A stretch of 64,000 bases of DNA from Modicisalibacter radicis (GTDB taxonomy: Bacteria > Pseudomonadota > Gammaproteobacteria > Pseudomonadales > Halomonadaceae). Below, one piece after another: positions 35,582-45,416 of this stretch. The translations under genes were made by a program, and so were the position numbers. The stretch spans positions 1 through 64,000 of the forward strand of contig NZ_CAAHFN010000044.1 of NCBI RefSeq assembly GCF_900961225.1, given 5' to 3'. Below the pieces are notes generated by a model. The model was not told the DNA's origin. It saw only the letters and a list, made by a program, of their open reading frames with translations, and searched no databases. The first letter of the stretch is position 1. Each line of letters begins with the position of its first letter.

Positions 35582-37756
35582 CTAGAAGGCCGCCCATTCC
35601 TGTTCGTCGGCGACGGTGGATGATGACGAAGGCTTGCTGGGTGCAGCCGGCGAGGATGACGTTGACTGCCCGATCTGGCGCCGCGCCTGAGCCGCCTTGA
35701 AACGGGTCGCCCGGTCGACGCTCTCCCTGCCGCTGCCCGCCAGGCGCAACACGGCAACGGCATCGGCCAGCTTGCTCACTTGCTCGTCGAGACTCTGCGC
35801 CGCGCGTGCCGAACTCTGCACCCGCTCGGCATTCTGCTGGGTCACTTCGTCCATCTGGGCGATCGCCTGGTTGATCTGGTCGATGCCGCCGGTCTGCTCG
35901 TCCGACGCCGAGGCGATCTCGCCCATGATGTCGTTGACCTTGAGCACCGCACCGACCACGCCCTCGATCGAGGTCTCGGCGCGCTTGACCAGCGCGGCGC
36001 CGTTGTCGATCTCCTGGGCGGAGCCGTCGATCAGCGCGCGGATCTCGCGGGCGGCATCGGCACTGCGGCCGGCGAGGTTGCGGACTTCGCTGGCAACCAC
36101 CGCGAAACCACGCCCCTGCTCGCCGGCACGCGCCGCCTCGACCGAGGCGTTGAGCGCCAGGATGTTGGTCTGGAAGGCGATCGAGTCGATCACCCCGATG
36201 ATCTCGGAGACCTTGCGCGAGCTGTCGGTGATCCGGCCCATGGTGTCGACCACGTCGCCCATCACCTCGCCGCTCTCGCGTACCGAGCTCGCGGCATTGC
36301 TGGACAGACCGCTGGCCTCGCGGGCGTTGGAGGCGTTCTGCTTCACCGTGGCGGTCATCTGTTCCATGCTCGAGGCGGTTTCCTGCAGCGAGGCGGCCTG
36401 CTGCTCGGTGCGCGACGACAAGTCCTCGTTGCCGTCGGCGATGTCCCGCGATGCCGGACGCACGATGCCCACGCTGTGATCGACGTCCTTGACGATGCTC
36501 GACAAGCTCTTGCGCATGACATCCAGCGCGCCCATAAGACGACCCATCTCGCCGCTACGCCTTTCGGGCAGGGTGGCACCCAGGTTGCCGGCGGCAATCT
36601 GCTGGGTGAACTGCATCGACTCATTGAGCGGCCGGCGGATCGCACGCACGCTGAGCAAGCCCATTACCACCAGCAGCAGCATGCCGGTCGCCAGCAGCAC
36701 GCTCTGGAAGAGCAGCATGTCATCTCTTTCGGCCTGCGCCTGCCGGGCCATCTCGAGGGCGGCGGCCTGCTTCGACTGGATCAGCTCGTTGACCTGCGCC
36801 GACAGTGCGGCGCCCTGATCCTGCAGGGCCTCGAGATTGTCGCGCAGCGCCACGAAGGCATCGAAGGCCTCCGCGCCGTTGAACGCCGACACCATGCCCA
36901 TCAGGCCCTGCTGCAGGTAGGCGTCGAGCTGCTCGCCGAAGGCGGCGGCCTGCTCGGTGTCGTTGACGTCGCGGGCGGTAAATTCGCCCCAGATGGTCTC
37001 GATGCGCGCAGCGGTCTGCTCGAGCCGTTCGGCGTAGTCCAGGCGCGCTTCCATCAGCGCCATGCGATCGGAATTGGAGAGCAGCTGATAGCCCTGGGTA
37101 GCCAGCTGGTCGATCTGCTGGAGCCTCGCCACGTCCTCGAGCCCATCGCGCTGCAGCGACTGGGTTCGTTCACCGGCCTTGTCGAGGCCGTACAGCCCCA
37201 GCCCGCCGCTCGCTGCCAGCAGCAGCAAGGCCAGGACGACGATGCTGACCATGCGCCCCTGCAGCGAGCGCAACTGGATGCGCTTCAACCGCCCCCACAG
37301 GCCGCGCTGGACGATCTGCCCGCGCACCAGCTTGACGCCGCGCGCCTTGCCGCTGCGCAGCTGCGCGTAGACACGCTCGGCATGGGCGTACGCCTCGGGG
37401 TCGGCCTTGACGCGCACCGAGGCATAGCCCTGCAGCTCACCGTTCTCGAAAATCGGCGTGACGCTGGCGTTGACCCAGTAGTGATCGCCGTTCTTGCACC
37501 GGTTCTTGACCAGGCCCTGCCACGACTCGCCGGCTTCCAGGGTTTCCCAGAGATTGGCGAAGGCCGCCTCGGGCATGTCCGGGTGACGCACCAGGCTGTG
37601 TGGCGAGCCGATCAGTTCGTCGCGGCTGAAGCCACTGACCTCGACGAAGGCCGGGTTGGCGTAGGTGATGCGACCCTTGAGGTCGGTCCGCGAGATCAGG
37701 TAGTGCTCGTCATCGAGCACATATTCACGTTGGCTGACGGGCTGATTGTTGCGCAT
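35582..37756 (-). CDS. PAS-containing methyl-accepting chemotaxis receptor (copy B)
   Basis: 724 residues with the same layout as its neighbour: PAS about 15-115, TM1, helical periplasmic region, TM2, HAMP, signalling domain, and docking tail EWAAF. The PAS retains VRHPDMP and adds the NRCKNGDHYWV variant (cysteine in place of the usual arginine). The periplasmic half differs substantially from copy A, so the pair may sense different cues through one shared output. AGGGAAATACAC precedes the ATG. A weak AACGATAA at 37801-37808 could be a sigma-28 minus-10 element, but no matching minus-35 is seen. Confidence 0.93.
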   Translation of the reverse strand: MRNNQPVSQREYVLDDEHYLISRTDLKGRITYANPAFVEVSGFSRDELIGSPHSLVRHPDMPEAAFANLWETLEAGESWQGLVKNRCKNGDHYWVNASVTPIFENGELQGYASVRVKADPEAYAHAERVYAQLRSGKARGVKLVRGQIVQRGLWGRLKRIQLRSLQGRMVSIVVLALLLLAASGGLGLYGLDKAGERTQSLQRDGLEDVARLQQIDQLATQGYQLLSNSDRMALMEARLDYAERLEQTAARIETIWGEFTARDVNDTEQAAAFGEQLDAYLQQGLMGMVSAFNGAEAFDAFVALRDNLEALQDQGAALSAQVNELIQSKQAAALEMARQAQAERDDMLLFQSVLLATGMLLLVVMGLLSVRAIRRPLNESMQFTQQIAAGNLGATLPERRSGEMGRLMGALDVMRKSLSSIVKDVDHSVGIVRPASRDIADGNEDLSSRTEQQAASLQETASSMEQMTATVKQNASNAREASGLSSNAASSVRESGEVMGDVVDTMGRITDSSRKVSEIIGVIDSIAFQTNILALNASVEAARAGEQGRGFAVVASEVRNLAGRSADAAREIRALIDGSAQEIDNGAALVKRAETSIEGVVGAVLKVNDIMGEIASASDEQTGGIDQINQAIAQMDEVTQQNAERVQSSARAAQSLDEQVSKLADAVAVLRLAGSGRESVDRATRFKAAQARRQIGQSTSSSPAAPSKPSSSSTVADEQEWAAF
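35692..36506 (-). repeat. Near-identical DNA block, copy 2 (receptor signalling domain)
   Basis: Partner of 33461-34275, in direct orientation 2,231 bp away. Encodes the same protein segment, apparently differing by one Asn/Asp in the HAMP-proximal part. Confidence 0.85.
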
Positions 37757-37848
37757 GTGTATTTCCCTGCAGGTTGTTGTTGCGGCGGGCGGGCCGCCGC
37801 TTATCGTTATGCTCTGGTCGTCCGATTCTGTGGTTTACGCGTTAGCGG

Positions 37849-39552
37849 TCAGAAGGATTCCCAGTCGTGCTCCTCGCTCTTGGCGGGTGCGGGACTGTCC
37901 TGACGCCGCGCCGGCAAGGCGGCCTGCCCGCCGGCGACCGCATGAGTCCGGTGATCGGCCTGGTGCGGTCTGGTTTCCCCATCCTCCTCCTGCCCCTGGG
38001 CGAGCCGGAACTGGGACACCGACTCGCGCAGCCGGTCGGCCTCCTGAGCCAGGGTGGTGGCGGCCCGCGCCGACTCCTGTACCAGCGAGGCGTTCTGCTG
38101 GGTGACCTGGTCCATCTGGCTGATCGCCTGGTTGGTCTGGCCGATGCCGTTGCTCTGCTCCTGCGAGGCCGCGGCGATCTCTTCCATGATGTCGTTGACG
38201 CGCTTCACCGCGGTCACGATGTCGTTCATGGTGTTGCCGGCCTGGTCGACCAGCTGGGAGCCGGTATCGACCCGCGCCACCGAATCCTCGATCAAGCCGC
38301 GGATCTCCTTGGCGGCACTGGCACTGCGGCTGGCCAGGTTGCGGACCTCATCGGCGACCACCGCGAAGCCACGCCCCTGCTCGCCGGCGCGGGCCGCTTC
38401 CACCGAGGCATTGAGCGCGAGGATGTTGGTCTGGAAGGCGATCGAATCGATCACGTCGATGATGTCGACGACCTTGTGCGAACTGCCGCTGATATCGCGC
38501 ATGGTGTCGACGACCTCGCCGACCACGCTGCCGCCGCGCTCGGCGGTCTGCGCCGCGCTCTCGGCGAGCTGACTGGCCTGGCGCGCGTTGTCGGCGTTCT
38601 GATCGACGGTCGAGGTCAACTGCTCCATGCTCGAGGCGGTTTCGGCCAGCGAGGCGGCCTGCTGCTCGGTACGCGCCGACAGGTCGTTGTTGCCATTGGC
38701 TATGCTCTGCGAATCGCGATAGATCGACTGACTGCTGCGGCGCACGTTCCCCACGGTGCGCGACAGGCCTTGCTGCATGCGCGAGAGCGCCGCGTACAGC
38801 TTGCCGATCTCGTTGTTGCCGCGGCGTTCGACCGGGGCGGAAAGATCGCCCTCGGCCATGCGCTCGAAATGATCGACGATGTGCTCCAGCGGGCGGATGA
38901 CGTTCTTGGTGATGCCCCACAGCACCACCAGGATCATTGCCAGGGCGAGCGACAGGGCGACGCCGATGGCGATCTTGAGCGCCACCGCCATGTCGTGAAA
39001 TTCATCGTAGAGCGAACGGCCCTCGGCCTCGGCGGTCCTGAAGAAAGCCACGGAGCTGGCGTAGAACGCATCACTGAGTTCCTGCGAGGCCCCGGCATGT
39101 TCACTGTAGGCGGCAAGATCCATGTCGGTCAGTGCTGCCACCTGAGGTGCCAGCGCTTCGTCGACCAGTGCATGGAAGTCGGCCTCGAGCTGGTCGATCA
39201 GGGCCTGATGCTCGGGCTGTATCGGGATCGCCTTTAAGCTGGCGAAGGTATCGCGCACCTCGCCGAGCCTGGCCGGCAACGCTTCCAGTTGGGAAGCCTG
39301 CGATCCCCAGGTCGAACCGGTCATCCGCGCGTATTCGTCCTTGATGGTCAGGCGCAGATTGAGCAACTGGCTGTTGACCCGGTTGAGCGTCGACTGCTGT
39401 TCGACATTGACACGGTTGAGCGTGCCCAGTGCCTGCTGGCTGTACTGCACGGCATACCAGCCCAGCGCACTGACGCCGACCAGCAAGGTGCTGAATACCA
39501 ACAGCACCAGCAGCCAGCTGACCTTGACGGTCATGTTATCGAGTAGCTTCAT
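37849..39552 (-). CDS. Methyl-accepting chemotaxis protein with periplasmic four-helix domain
   Basis: A 567-residue receptor: TM1 about 10-32, periplasmic helical domain about 33-190, TM2 about 192-214, HAMP about 215-268, signalling domain with [28 protein letters not shown], a long flexible His/Ala-rich tail and docking sequence DWESF. Ligand unknown. AGGGGAACC precedes ATG 39552. It has a long leader containing a sigma-28 type promoter at 39703-39729, so it is probably transcribed independently of cheAW as well as downstream of it. Confidence 0.95.
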   Translation of the reverse strand: MKLLDNMTVKVSWLLVLLVFSTLLVGVSALGWYAVQYSQQALGTLNRVNVEQQSTLNRVNSQLLNLRLTIKDEYARMTGSTWGSQASQLEALPARLGEVRDTFASLKAIPIQPEHQALIDQLEADFHALVDEALAPQVAALTDMDLAAYSEHAGASQELSDAFYASSVAFFRTAEAEGRSLYDEFHDMAVALKIAIGVALSLALAMILVVLWGITKNVIRPLEHIVDHFERMAEGDLSAPVERRGNNEIGKLYAALSRMQQGLSRTVGNVRRSSQSIYRDSQSIANGNNDLSARTEQQAASLAETASSMEQLTSTVDQNADNARQASQLAESAAQTAERGGSVVGEVVDTMRDISGSSHKVVDIIDVIDSIAFQTNILALNASVEAARAGEQGRGFAVVADEVRNLASRSASAAKEIRGLIEDSVARVDTGSQLVDQAGNTMNDIVTAVKRVNDIMEEIAAASQEQSNGIGQTNQAISQMDQVTQQNASLVQESARAATTLAQEADRLRESVSQFRLAQGQEEDGETRPHQADHRTHAVAGGQAALPARRQDSPAPAKSEEHDWESF

Positions 39553-39702
39553 GGTTCCCCTGCTTCTTCTATCGTTTTAATAGAGCGATCGAATGGCAAC
39601 GTCGAGGCCCGGGCCAGGCCTCGTTCCGGCTCGAGCAGCTTGTTGTATAGGCGAGCGGGCTGATCGATACCCTGCTCACCGCCGAGCCCCTCCTGTTAGA
39701 GG

Positions 39703-39729
39703 CTATCGGCAGGCGCGGCAGATCCTTGA
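39703..39729 (-). promoter_or_regulatory. Sigma-28 promoter for receptor gene
   Basis: On the minus strand TCAAGGAT-N11-GCCGATAG, compared with consensus TAAAGTTT-N11-GCCGATAA: 7 of 8 at minus 10, about 5 of 8 at minus 35, exact 11-bp spacing. It would start about 145 nt before the receptor gene. Confidence 0.6.
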
Positions 39730-39811
39730 TAGCGCGGACGATCATTGCCTACCCGCCGGGGGGCAGGCCGGAGTTGCCGCATGCCGTGAGCGGCAAGCCA
39801 CCCACGCGCAA

Positions 39812-39840
39812 GACCCCCGTCGCCCATGGCGACGGGGGTC
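39812..39840 (-). terminator. Hairpin after cheW
   Basis: Perfect 13-bp inverted repeat GACCCCCGTCGCC / GGCGACGGGGGTC with a 3-nt loop, 61 bp beyond the cheW stop. No T tract follows on the minus strand, so it may attenuate rather than stop the transcript. The rest of 39553-39900 holds only the receptor leader and promoter. Confidence 0.6.
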
Positions 39841-39900
39841 GGCGGACAACTTCGCCCCATGCTCCGGCCCCGGGCGCTCGTCGCCGGTGGCCTGGAGGGG

Positions 39901-40413
39901 TTACTTGGCCTTGACGGTATCGACCAGAGCCATCTCCTCACTGGTGAGCAGCTTGTCGATATCGACCAGCACCAGCATGCGATCCTCGAGACTGCCGAGC
40001 CCGCTCAGGTAATCCGAGGACAGGGTCACCCCGAACTCGGGGGCCGGCTTGATCTGCTCGGGCGTCAGGGTCATGACGTCGGAGACGCCATCGACCACGA
40101 TGCCGACGACGCGTTCGCCGACATTGACCACGATGACCACGGTCTGACCGCCGTATTCGACGTTGTCGAGGTGGAACTTGATGCGCAGATCGACGATCGG
40201 CACGATCACGCCACGCAGGTTGGTCACGCCCTTGATGAAGTCCGGCGCGTTGGCGATGCGGGTGACGTTTTCGTAACCACGAATCTCCTGAACCTTGAGA
40301 ATGTCCACGGCATACTCTTCGCTGCCCAGCGAGAACACCAGGAATTCGCGGCTATGGGCGTCGAGGGCCTGGGCCTTGTCGATCGGCGAGGCTGTTTGGG
40401 GAACGGTGGTCAT
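39901..40413 (-). CDS. cheW: Chemotaxis coupling protein CheW
   Basis: A 170-residue SH3-like adaptor joining CheA to receptors. Conserved features are [39 protein letters not shown] and [11 protein letters not shown]. Length matches E. coli CheW (167). The start overlaps the cheA stop (ATGA), so stoichiometry may be set by coupled translation. Confidence 0.97.
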   Translation of the reverse strand: MTTVPQTASPIDKAQALDAHSREFLVFSLGSEEYAVDILKVQEIRGYENVTRIANAPDFIKGVTNLRGVIVPIVDLRIKFHLDNVEYGGQTVVIVVNVGERVVGIVVDGVSDVMTLTPEQIKPAPEFGVTLSSDYLSGLGSLEDRMLVLVDIDKLLTSEEMALVDTVKAK

Positions 40414-42527
40414 GATGGAATCACCTCTTGAATAGGCGTGTTGGTGACGGCGGAGCGCGGTGTGCTCTTGCGCCGGCTGAGACGGTGGAGATCGGCGATG
40501 TCCAGGATCAACGCGACGCTGCCGTCGCCGAGGATGGTGGCCGCGGAAATCCCGGGCACCTTGCGATAATTGGTTTCCAGATTCTTGACGACGACCTGCT
40601 GCTGACCGACCAGATCGTCGACGACCAGGGCATAGCGCCGCCCCTCGCCCTGGACGATCACCACGATGCTTTCGGTGATGTCGGTCCGCGCATCGGCCAC
40701 GTCGAGCACGTGATGCAGGGCGATCACCGGCAGATATTCATCGCGCACCTTGAGCAGCAGGTCGTCGCCGGCCATCGAGTACAGCTCGTCGCGCGACGGC
40801 TGCAGCGACTCGAGCACCGCGCCCAGGGGCAGGATGAAGACTTCTTCGCCGACCTTGATCGACATGCCGTCGAGGATCGCCAGGGTCAACGGCAGCACGA
40901 TACGCGTGGTGGTACCGTGGCCTTCCCGGGACATGATCTCGACATGACCGCCCATCGCCTGAATGTTCCGCTTGACCACGTCCATGCCCACGCCACGCCC
41001 GGAAACGTCGCTGACCTGGTCGGCGGTCGAGAACCCCGGCGCGAAGATCAACTGCCAGACGTCGTCGTCGCTCATGCTGTCGGAGACGGCGATACCGTTG
41101 CTTTCCGCCTTGGCGAGGATCTTCTTGCGCGACAGCCCGGCGCCGTCGTCGATGACCTCGATCAGGATATTGCCGCCCTGATGCTGCGCCGAGAGCGTCA
41201 GCTTGCCACCGCGCGGCTTGCCGGCCGCCTCGCGCGCGTCGGGCATCTCGATGCCGTGGTCGAGGCTGTTGCGCACCAGGTGGGTAAGCGGGTCGATGAT
41301 GCGCTCGATCAGGCTCTTGTCGAGCTCGGTGGACTTGCCCTCGGTGACGAGCTCGATGTCCTTGCCGAGCTTGGCGGCCAGATCGCGTACCAGCCGCGGG
41401 AAACGACTGAAGACATAATCCATGGGCATCATGCGGATCGACATGACCGCTTCCTGCAGGTCGCGGGCGTTGCGCTGCAGCAGGTTGAGCCCGTTGTGCA
41501 GTGAACTGTGGGTCACGCCGTCGATTTCACTGGCGGTCTGGTCGAGCATCGCCTGGGTGATGATCAGCTCGCCGACCAGATTGATGATCTGATCCACCTT
41601 GTCGACCGGCACCCGGATGGAGCTCGACTCGCTGGCCTTGTTCTTGGCCGCGGCGGCCTTGTTCTCGGCGGCTTTTGCGGGCTTGTCGGTCGACGCGCCG
41701 GACCCGGCCGTGGCCGGCTTCGCCACGGGCTGCTCCTCGACCGGCTTGGCGGCGGCCTGGTCGGCCGGCTCGGACTGGGCCGGCGCTTGCACCTCCGCCG
41801 CCTTCGCGGCCGGTCTGGCGACACGCTCGATGGCCAGTTGCTCGGGCTCGACGATGAAACACATCACCGCCTCGATATCCTCGGCGCTGACGCTGGCGGT
41901 CAGGTCGACCTCGTAGCGCTTGGCATCGCCCTGCTGGGAGACGATCGTGCCCAACTGACCCAGCTCCTCGACCAGCAGCTGGCGATCCTTCTCGCCGACG
42001 TCAAGCAGCGACACGCGCAGCACGTCGCCGCCATCGCCAGCCTCCGCGGCAGGCGATTTTCCGCTGTCGGCGTCGCTGGCGGCCGCTTCGGGCTCCGGCG
42101 TCGCCGCGGCTTGCTCGGTGGGCTCGCCCATCGACTTGCCCAGCTCATCGAGTGCCAGCTGCTTCAGCGTATTGCAGATACGCTCGAAGGCCACCGGATC
42201 GGGCTCGGCGCCATTGCGATAGGCGTCCATCTGTTCATGCAACATGTCCTTCGCTTCCAGAAAGGTATCGACGATGTCCCGGCGCAGGGTCAGCTCGCCC
42301 CGCCGGGTATGGTCAAGCAGGTTCTCGAGGATATGGGTGGTTTCCTGCAGCACGACAAAGCCGAAGGTTCCCGCCCCTCCCTTGATGGAATGCGCGGCGC
42401 GGAAGATCGCGTTGAGCAGTTCCGGGTCCGGGTCATCGACATCCAAATCCAGGAGGTGGCGCTCCATGTCACTCAGGAGCTCCTCGGCCTCTTCGAAAAA
42501 GGTGTCATAGAAATCAGTGATATCCAT
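40410..42527 (-). CDS. cheA: Chemotaxis histidine kinase CheA
   Basis: A 705-residue kinase: P1 phosphotransfer domain with H46 ([13 protein letters not shown]), P2 CheY/CheB-binding domain at about 165-235, Ala/Pro/Lys linkers, P3 dimerisation helices at about 300-360, P4 ATPase domain with N box [12 protein letters not shown] and G boxes DDGAG / GRGVGMD, and P5 CheW-like domain at about 550-690. It phosphorylates CheY and CheB in response to receptor state. The ribosome site is weak. It sits 17 bp after motB, in a mocha-type motAB-cheAW operon. The P2-P3 linker is longer than in E. coli (654 residues in total there). Confidence 0.97.
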   Translation of the reverse strand: MDITDFYDTFFEEAEELLSDMERHLLDLDVDDPDPELLNAIFRAAHSIKGGAGTFGFVVLQETTHILENLLDHTRRGELTLRRDIVDTFLEAKDMLHEQMDAYRNGAEPDPVAFERICNTLKQLALDELGKSMGEPTEQAAATPEPEAAASDADSGKSPAAEAGDGGDVLRVSLLDVGEKDRQLLVEELGQLGTIVSQQGDAKRYEVDLTASVSAEDIEAVMCFIVEPEQLAIERVARPAAKAAEVQAPAQSEPADQAAAKPVEEQPVAKPATAGSGASTDKPAKAAENKAAAAKNKASESSSIRVPVDKVDQIINLVGELIITQAMLDQTASEIDGVTHSSLHNGLNLLQRNARDLQEAVMSIRMMPMDYVFSRFPRLVRDLAAKLGKDIELVTEGKSTELDKSLIERIIDPLTHLVRNSLDHGIEMPDAREAAGKPRGGKLTLSAQHQGGNILIEVIDDGAGLSRKKILAKAESNGIAVSDSMSDDDVWQLIFAPGFSTADQVSDVSGRGVGMDVVKRNIQAMGGHVEIMSREGHGTTTRIVLPLTLAILDGMSIKVGEEVFILPLGAVLESLQPSRDELYSMAGDDLLLKVRDEYLPVIALHHVLDVADARTDITESIVVIVQGEGRRYALVVDDLVGQQQVVVKNLETNYRKVPGISAATILGDGSVALILDIADLHRLSRRKSTPRSAVTNTPIQEVIPS

Positions 42528-42544
42528 GCTCTAATCCACTCGGG

Positions 42545-43489
42545 TCAAGGGGCATTGGGCGCTGGTTCAGCGCCACGCAACGCCGGGTTCAGGGCGGGCT
42601 CGACATTCAGCTCTTCGGGCAGAATGGATTCCCCGGTATCGGGCAACGACACAGCGGGCGCGCCGCTCTGGAATTCGATGGCGTCGGCGGTCTGGCGATC
42701 GAGCACCACGATACTGATGCGGCGATTGATCGGGTCCGTGGTGTCCTCGGCGTTCAATGGCACCCGCGAACCCATGCCGGCCACGCGCAACAGCTTGTCG
42801 GGGTCCAGACCGCCCTCCACCAATTCCCGACGGGAGGCATTGGCACGATCGGCCGACAGCTCCCAGTTGCTGTAACCCTGCTCGCCGCCGAAATACGGCA
42901 AGCTGTCGGTGTGCCCGCTCAGGCTGATGCGGTTGGGCAGTTCGTTGAGCACCGGAGCGATCGCCTGCAGGATATCGTGCATGTAGTCCTCGACCTGATC
43001 GCTGCCCAGCTTGAACATCGGCCGCTTCTCGGTATCGACGATCTGGATGCGCAGCCCTTCCGGCGTCAGTTCCATGCGCAACTGCGAGCGAAGATCGCGC
43101 AACTTCGGCTTGCTCTGGATCACCGATTCGATACGCCGCTCCAGCCCCAGCAGGCGACGTTGCTCATCGCTTGGCCGGGTCTGGATCCGCTGGTCGATGC
43201 GCTGACGCTCGCCGTCGCTGTGTGTCGGATCGGGACCGCCGCCGGGGATCGCGCTGGTACTGGCGGTCGACTTGTCGCCGCCCGCCATGGCCACCGGCAA
43301 GGGGGTGCGAAAGTATTCGGCGATGCTCGACAGCTCCGACTCGCTGGCGGTGGAAAGAATCCACAGCACCAGGAACAGCGCCATGAGGGCGGTCATGAAG
43401 TCCGCATAGGCGATCTTCCAGGAACCGCCGTGGTGCCCCGCGGCCTTGACCTTCTTGCGCTTGACGACGATTGGGCGATGGTCACTCAT
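42545..43489 (-). CDS. motB: Flagellar motor stator protein MotB
   Basis: 314 residues. A cytoplasmic basic leader is followed by one membrane helix carrying the proton-binding D30 (IAYADFMTALMALFLVLWILS) and a periplasmic OmpA-like peptidoglycan-binding domain (SLSGHTDSLPYF, NWELSADRANASRRELV). It anchors the MotA/MotB channel to the wall. The family residues resemble H+-driven MotB rather than PomB, though the ion cannot be proven. It overlaps motA by 4 bp. Confidence 0.96.
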   Translation of the reverse strand: MSDHRPIVVKRKKVKAAGHHGGSWKIAYADFMTALMALFLVLWILSTASESELSSIAEYFRTPLPVAMAGGDKSTASTSAIPGGGPDPTHSDGERQRIDQRIQTRPSDEQRRLLGLERRIESVIQSKPKLRDLRSQLRMELTPEGLRIQIVDTEKRPMFKLGSDQVEDYMHDILQAIAPVLNELPNRISLSGHTDSLPYFGGEQGYSNWELSADRANASRRELVEGGLDPDKLLRVAGMGSRVPLNAEDTTDPINRRISIVVLDRQTADAIEFQSGAPAVSLPDTGESILPEELNVEPALNPALRGAEPAPNAP

Positions 43490-44358
43490 GAGCCACCCGT
43501 CGAGCTCTTGGTCGAGCGAACGTGATCTTCCAGTTCAGTGAAGGTCGGCCGCTCGGCGGTGAACAGCGCCTTGCGTCCGAACTCCACCGCCAGCTGAGGC
43601 GCGTAGCCATTGAGGCTGGCCATCAGCGTGACGCGGATGCACTGCAGCATCTTCACCGCTTCGGTGACCTGATGCAGGATCCGCCCGGCCACCGGATTGA
43701 CGAAACCGTAGGCCAGCAGGATGCCCAGGAAGGTCCCGACCAGCGCGTTAGCGATCAGGATGCCCATCTCGGCTGCGCCCTGGTCGGCGGAGCCCAGCGC
43801 ATGCACCACCCCCATCACCGCAGCGACGATACCGAACGCCGGCAGGCCGTCGCCCACGGCATGCAGGGCATGCGCGGGAATCTCGGCTTCGTGCTGGAAG
43901 GTTTCGATCTCATGTTCCATGAGCGCATCGATCTCGAAGGGATCCATGTTGCCGCTGACCATCAAGCGCAGGTAATCGGTCAGAAAGGCCATGATCATCG
44001 GATCGCCGAGCAGCTTGGGGTATTCACCGAACAAGGCGCTGTTCTGCGGGTCGTCGATATCGCGCTCTATGGCCAGCATGCCGTCGCGACGCGCCTTGGA
44101 GAGCAGCTTGTACTGCAAGGCCAGCAATTCCATGTACATGGCCTTGTTGTACTTGGTAGTACGCTTGAGCTTGGAGAAGGTCCGCAGGGTCGCCTTGATC
44201 GCCTTGCCGTTGTTGGCGGCCACGAAGGCCCCCACGGCGGCGCCAGCGATCATCACGATTTCGGCGGGCTGATACAGCGCACCCAGGTGCCCGCCCACCA
44301 TCATGTAGCCACCGAACACGGAGCCGACAACAATAAGATAACCAAGGGGAATTAACAC
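43486..44358 (-). CDS. motA: Flagellar motor stator protein MotA
   Basis: A 290-residue four-helix stator subunit. The cytoplasmic loop carries charged residues for FliG contact (RRDGMLAIERDIDDPQNS), and the conserved channel helices contain GDGLPAFGIVAAVMGVVHALGS and GTFLGILLAYG. It starts with GTG 44358 behind AAGGAAG; the overlapping ATG at 44360 is out of frame. First gene of motAB-cheAW, with a sigma-28 promoter at 44401-44427 embedded in the upstream terminator. Confidence 0.96.
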   Translation of the reverse strand: MLIPLGYLIVVGSVFGGYMMVGGHLGALYQPAEIVMIAGAAVGAFVAANNGKAIKATLRTFSKLKRTTKYNKAMYMELLALQYKLLSKARRDGMLAIERDIDDPQNSALFGEYPKLLGDPMIMAFLTDYLRLMVSGNMDPFEIDALMEHEIETFQHEAEIPAHALHAVGDGLPAFGIVAAVMGVVHALGSADQGAAEMGILIANALVGTFLGILLAYGFVNPVAGRILHQVTEAVKMLQCIRVTLMASLNGYAPQLAVEFGRKALFTAERPTFTELEDHVRSTKSSTGGS

Positions 44359-44376
44359 ATTAACTTCCTTCGCCTG

Positions 44377-44420
44377 AAAAGAACCGGGGCCTCTAACCTG
44401 TTATCGGCAGAGGCCCCGGT
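44377..44420 (-). terminator. Intrinsic terminator of flhDC
   Basis: 12-bp perfect stem ACCGGGGCCTCT / AGAGGCCCCGGT with a 14-nt loop, followed on the minus strand by TCTTTTC. It lies just after flhC. Its loop contains the minus-10 element of the motA promoter. Confidence 0.8.
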
Positions 44421-44427
44421 AGCTTGA
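44401..44427 (-). promoter_or_regulatory. Sigma-28 promoter of motA
   Basis: On the minus strand TCAAGCTA-N11-GCCGATAA: perfect minus 10, about 5 of 8 at minus 35, exact 11-bp spacing. The start point would fall near 44394, inside the terminator stem, so motA mRNA would not fold the full hairpin. Confidence 0.7.
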
Positions 44428-44450
44428 GGGGATGGCGAGAAAATCCGGTC

Positions 44451-45065
44451 TCAGGCGCTGCGTCTATCGGCCGCTTCCTCGAGTTCGACCAGTGACGTGA
44501 TGGTCAGCCTGTCCGCCTGCTTGGCCACCGCATGGCTAGCCGCCTCACGGCGCTTGCGCGTCTTGCCGGCGCGCGACGGCGGCTGACAGATGCCGCAGAC
44601 GAACGATTGCGCCGGCGTATGCGCATGCACCACGAAGCTGGCCTGGCAACTGGTGCACTCGCAAAGTTCGAGCAGGTCGCTTTCGAAGAAGCGCACCAGC
44701 GTCCAGGCACGCGTCAGCCCGAGAACCGGTTCGGCGTTTTCCAGGGAAAGCTGTTCCAGATAGAGGCGGAAGGCGCGCACGAAAGCGCCCATGCGCTCGC
44801 AATCGTGATCGTCGATCAGGCGCTGATAAATATTATAGAAAAGCGATGAATGGATGTTGGGCAGCCAGGTGATGAACCAGTCGGTGGAAAACGGCAGCAT
44901 GCCCTTGGGCGGCGACATGCCGCGAACTTCCTTGTAGAGCTTGATCAGTCGGGCACGACTCAGATCGGTTTCGGTTTCCAGGACCTGCAGGCGGGCGCCG
45001 AGCTCGATCAGTTCGATGGCCATCTGCACCTGATGCATCTCTGTAACCAGGCTCTTGTCAGCCAT
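44451..45065 (-). CDS. flhC: Flagellar master regulator FlhC
   Basis: 204-residue DNA-binding partner of FlhD. The Cys4 zinc site is visible as CECTSC near residues 137-142 and CGIC near 157-160, matching the E. coli cysteine positions. The FlhD4C2 complex activates class 2 flagellar promoters through sigma-70. GGAGG precedes the ATG. It begins 3 bp after flhD. Confidence 0.95.
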   Translation of the reverse strand: MADKSLVTEMHQVQMAIELIELGARLQVLETETDLSRARLIKLYKEVRGMSPPKGMLPFSTDWFITWLPNIHSSLFYNIYQRLIDDHDCERMGAFVRAFRLYLEQLSLENAEPVLGLTRAWTLVRFFESDLLELCECTSCQASFVVHAHTPAQSFVCGICQPPSRAGKTRKRREAASHAVAKQADRLTITSLVELEEAADRRSA

Positions 45066-45068
45066 GAC

Positions 45069-45416
45069 TCACCTCCGGTTCATGCGAACGGGGGAGGCAC
45101 CCTGCCGCTGCGATGACGAAGCCATCAGCAAGGCAGCGTGGATCTGACCCAATCCCTGGTCACGCGGATCCTCGATGAGTCGGGTGAGCTGCTCGGGCTC
45201 GTCGAAACACAGCCGGCACAACAGCTGGTTGGAACGGGCAAGCTGGCTGAGTTGCTTGACCGACAGCGAGGCCAGCAAGTCGGCCATCGCCTCGTCGAGC
45301 TTGAGACGGAACATGGCGGTGGCCCGGTCCTCGTTGAGCAACCGCTGGACCAGCAGCAGATAGGAGAGATTGGTGTCCTGAATGTCGCTCAGGAGACTGT
45401 CGATTGGCATCGTCAT
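45069..45416 (-). CDS. flhD: Flagellar master regulator FlhD
   Basis: A 115-residue helical protein recognised by IQDTNLSYLLLVQRLLNEDRATAMFRLKLDEAMADLLASLSVKQLSQLARSN split into the usual FlhD motifs. A single cysteine pair lies near residues 67-70 (LCRLCF). With FlhC it forms the class 1 activator at the top of the flagellar cascade. ATG 45416 (or the ATG two codons later) follows a weak AGGGAATG site. A 305-bp regulatory leader lies upstream. Confidence 0.93.
   Translation of the reverse strand: MTMPIDSLLSDIQDTNLSYLLLVQRLLNEDRATAMFRLKLDEAMADLLASLSVKQLSQLARSNQLLCRLCFDEPEQLTRLIEDPRDQGLGQIHAALLMASSSQRQGASPVRMNRR

Noticed and set aside
37801-37808. Sigma-28 promoter before PAS receptor copy B
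   Set aside because: Only the minus-10 half (AACGATAA) is good; no matching minus 35 at 11-bp spacing.
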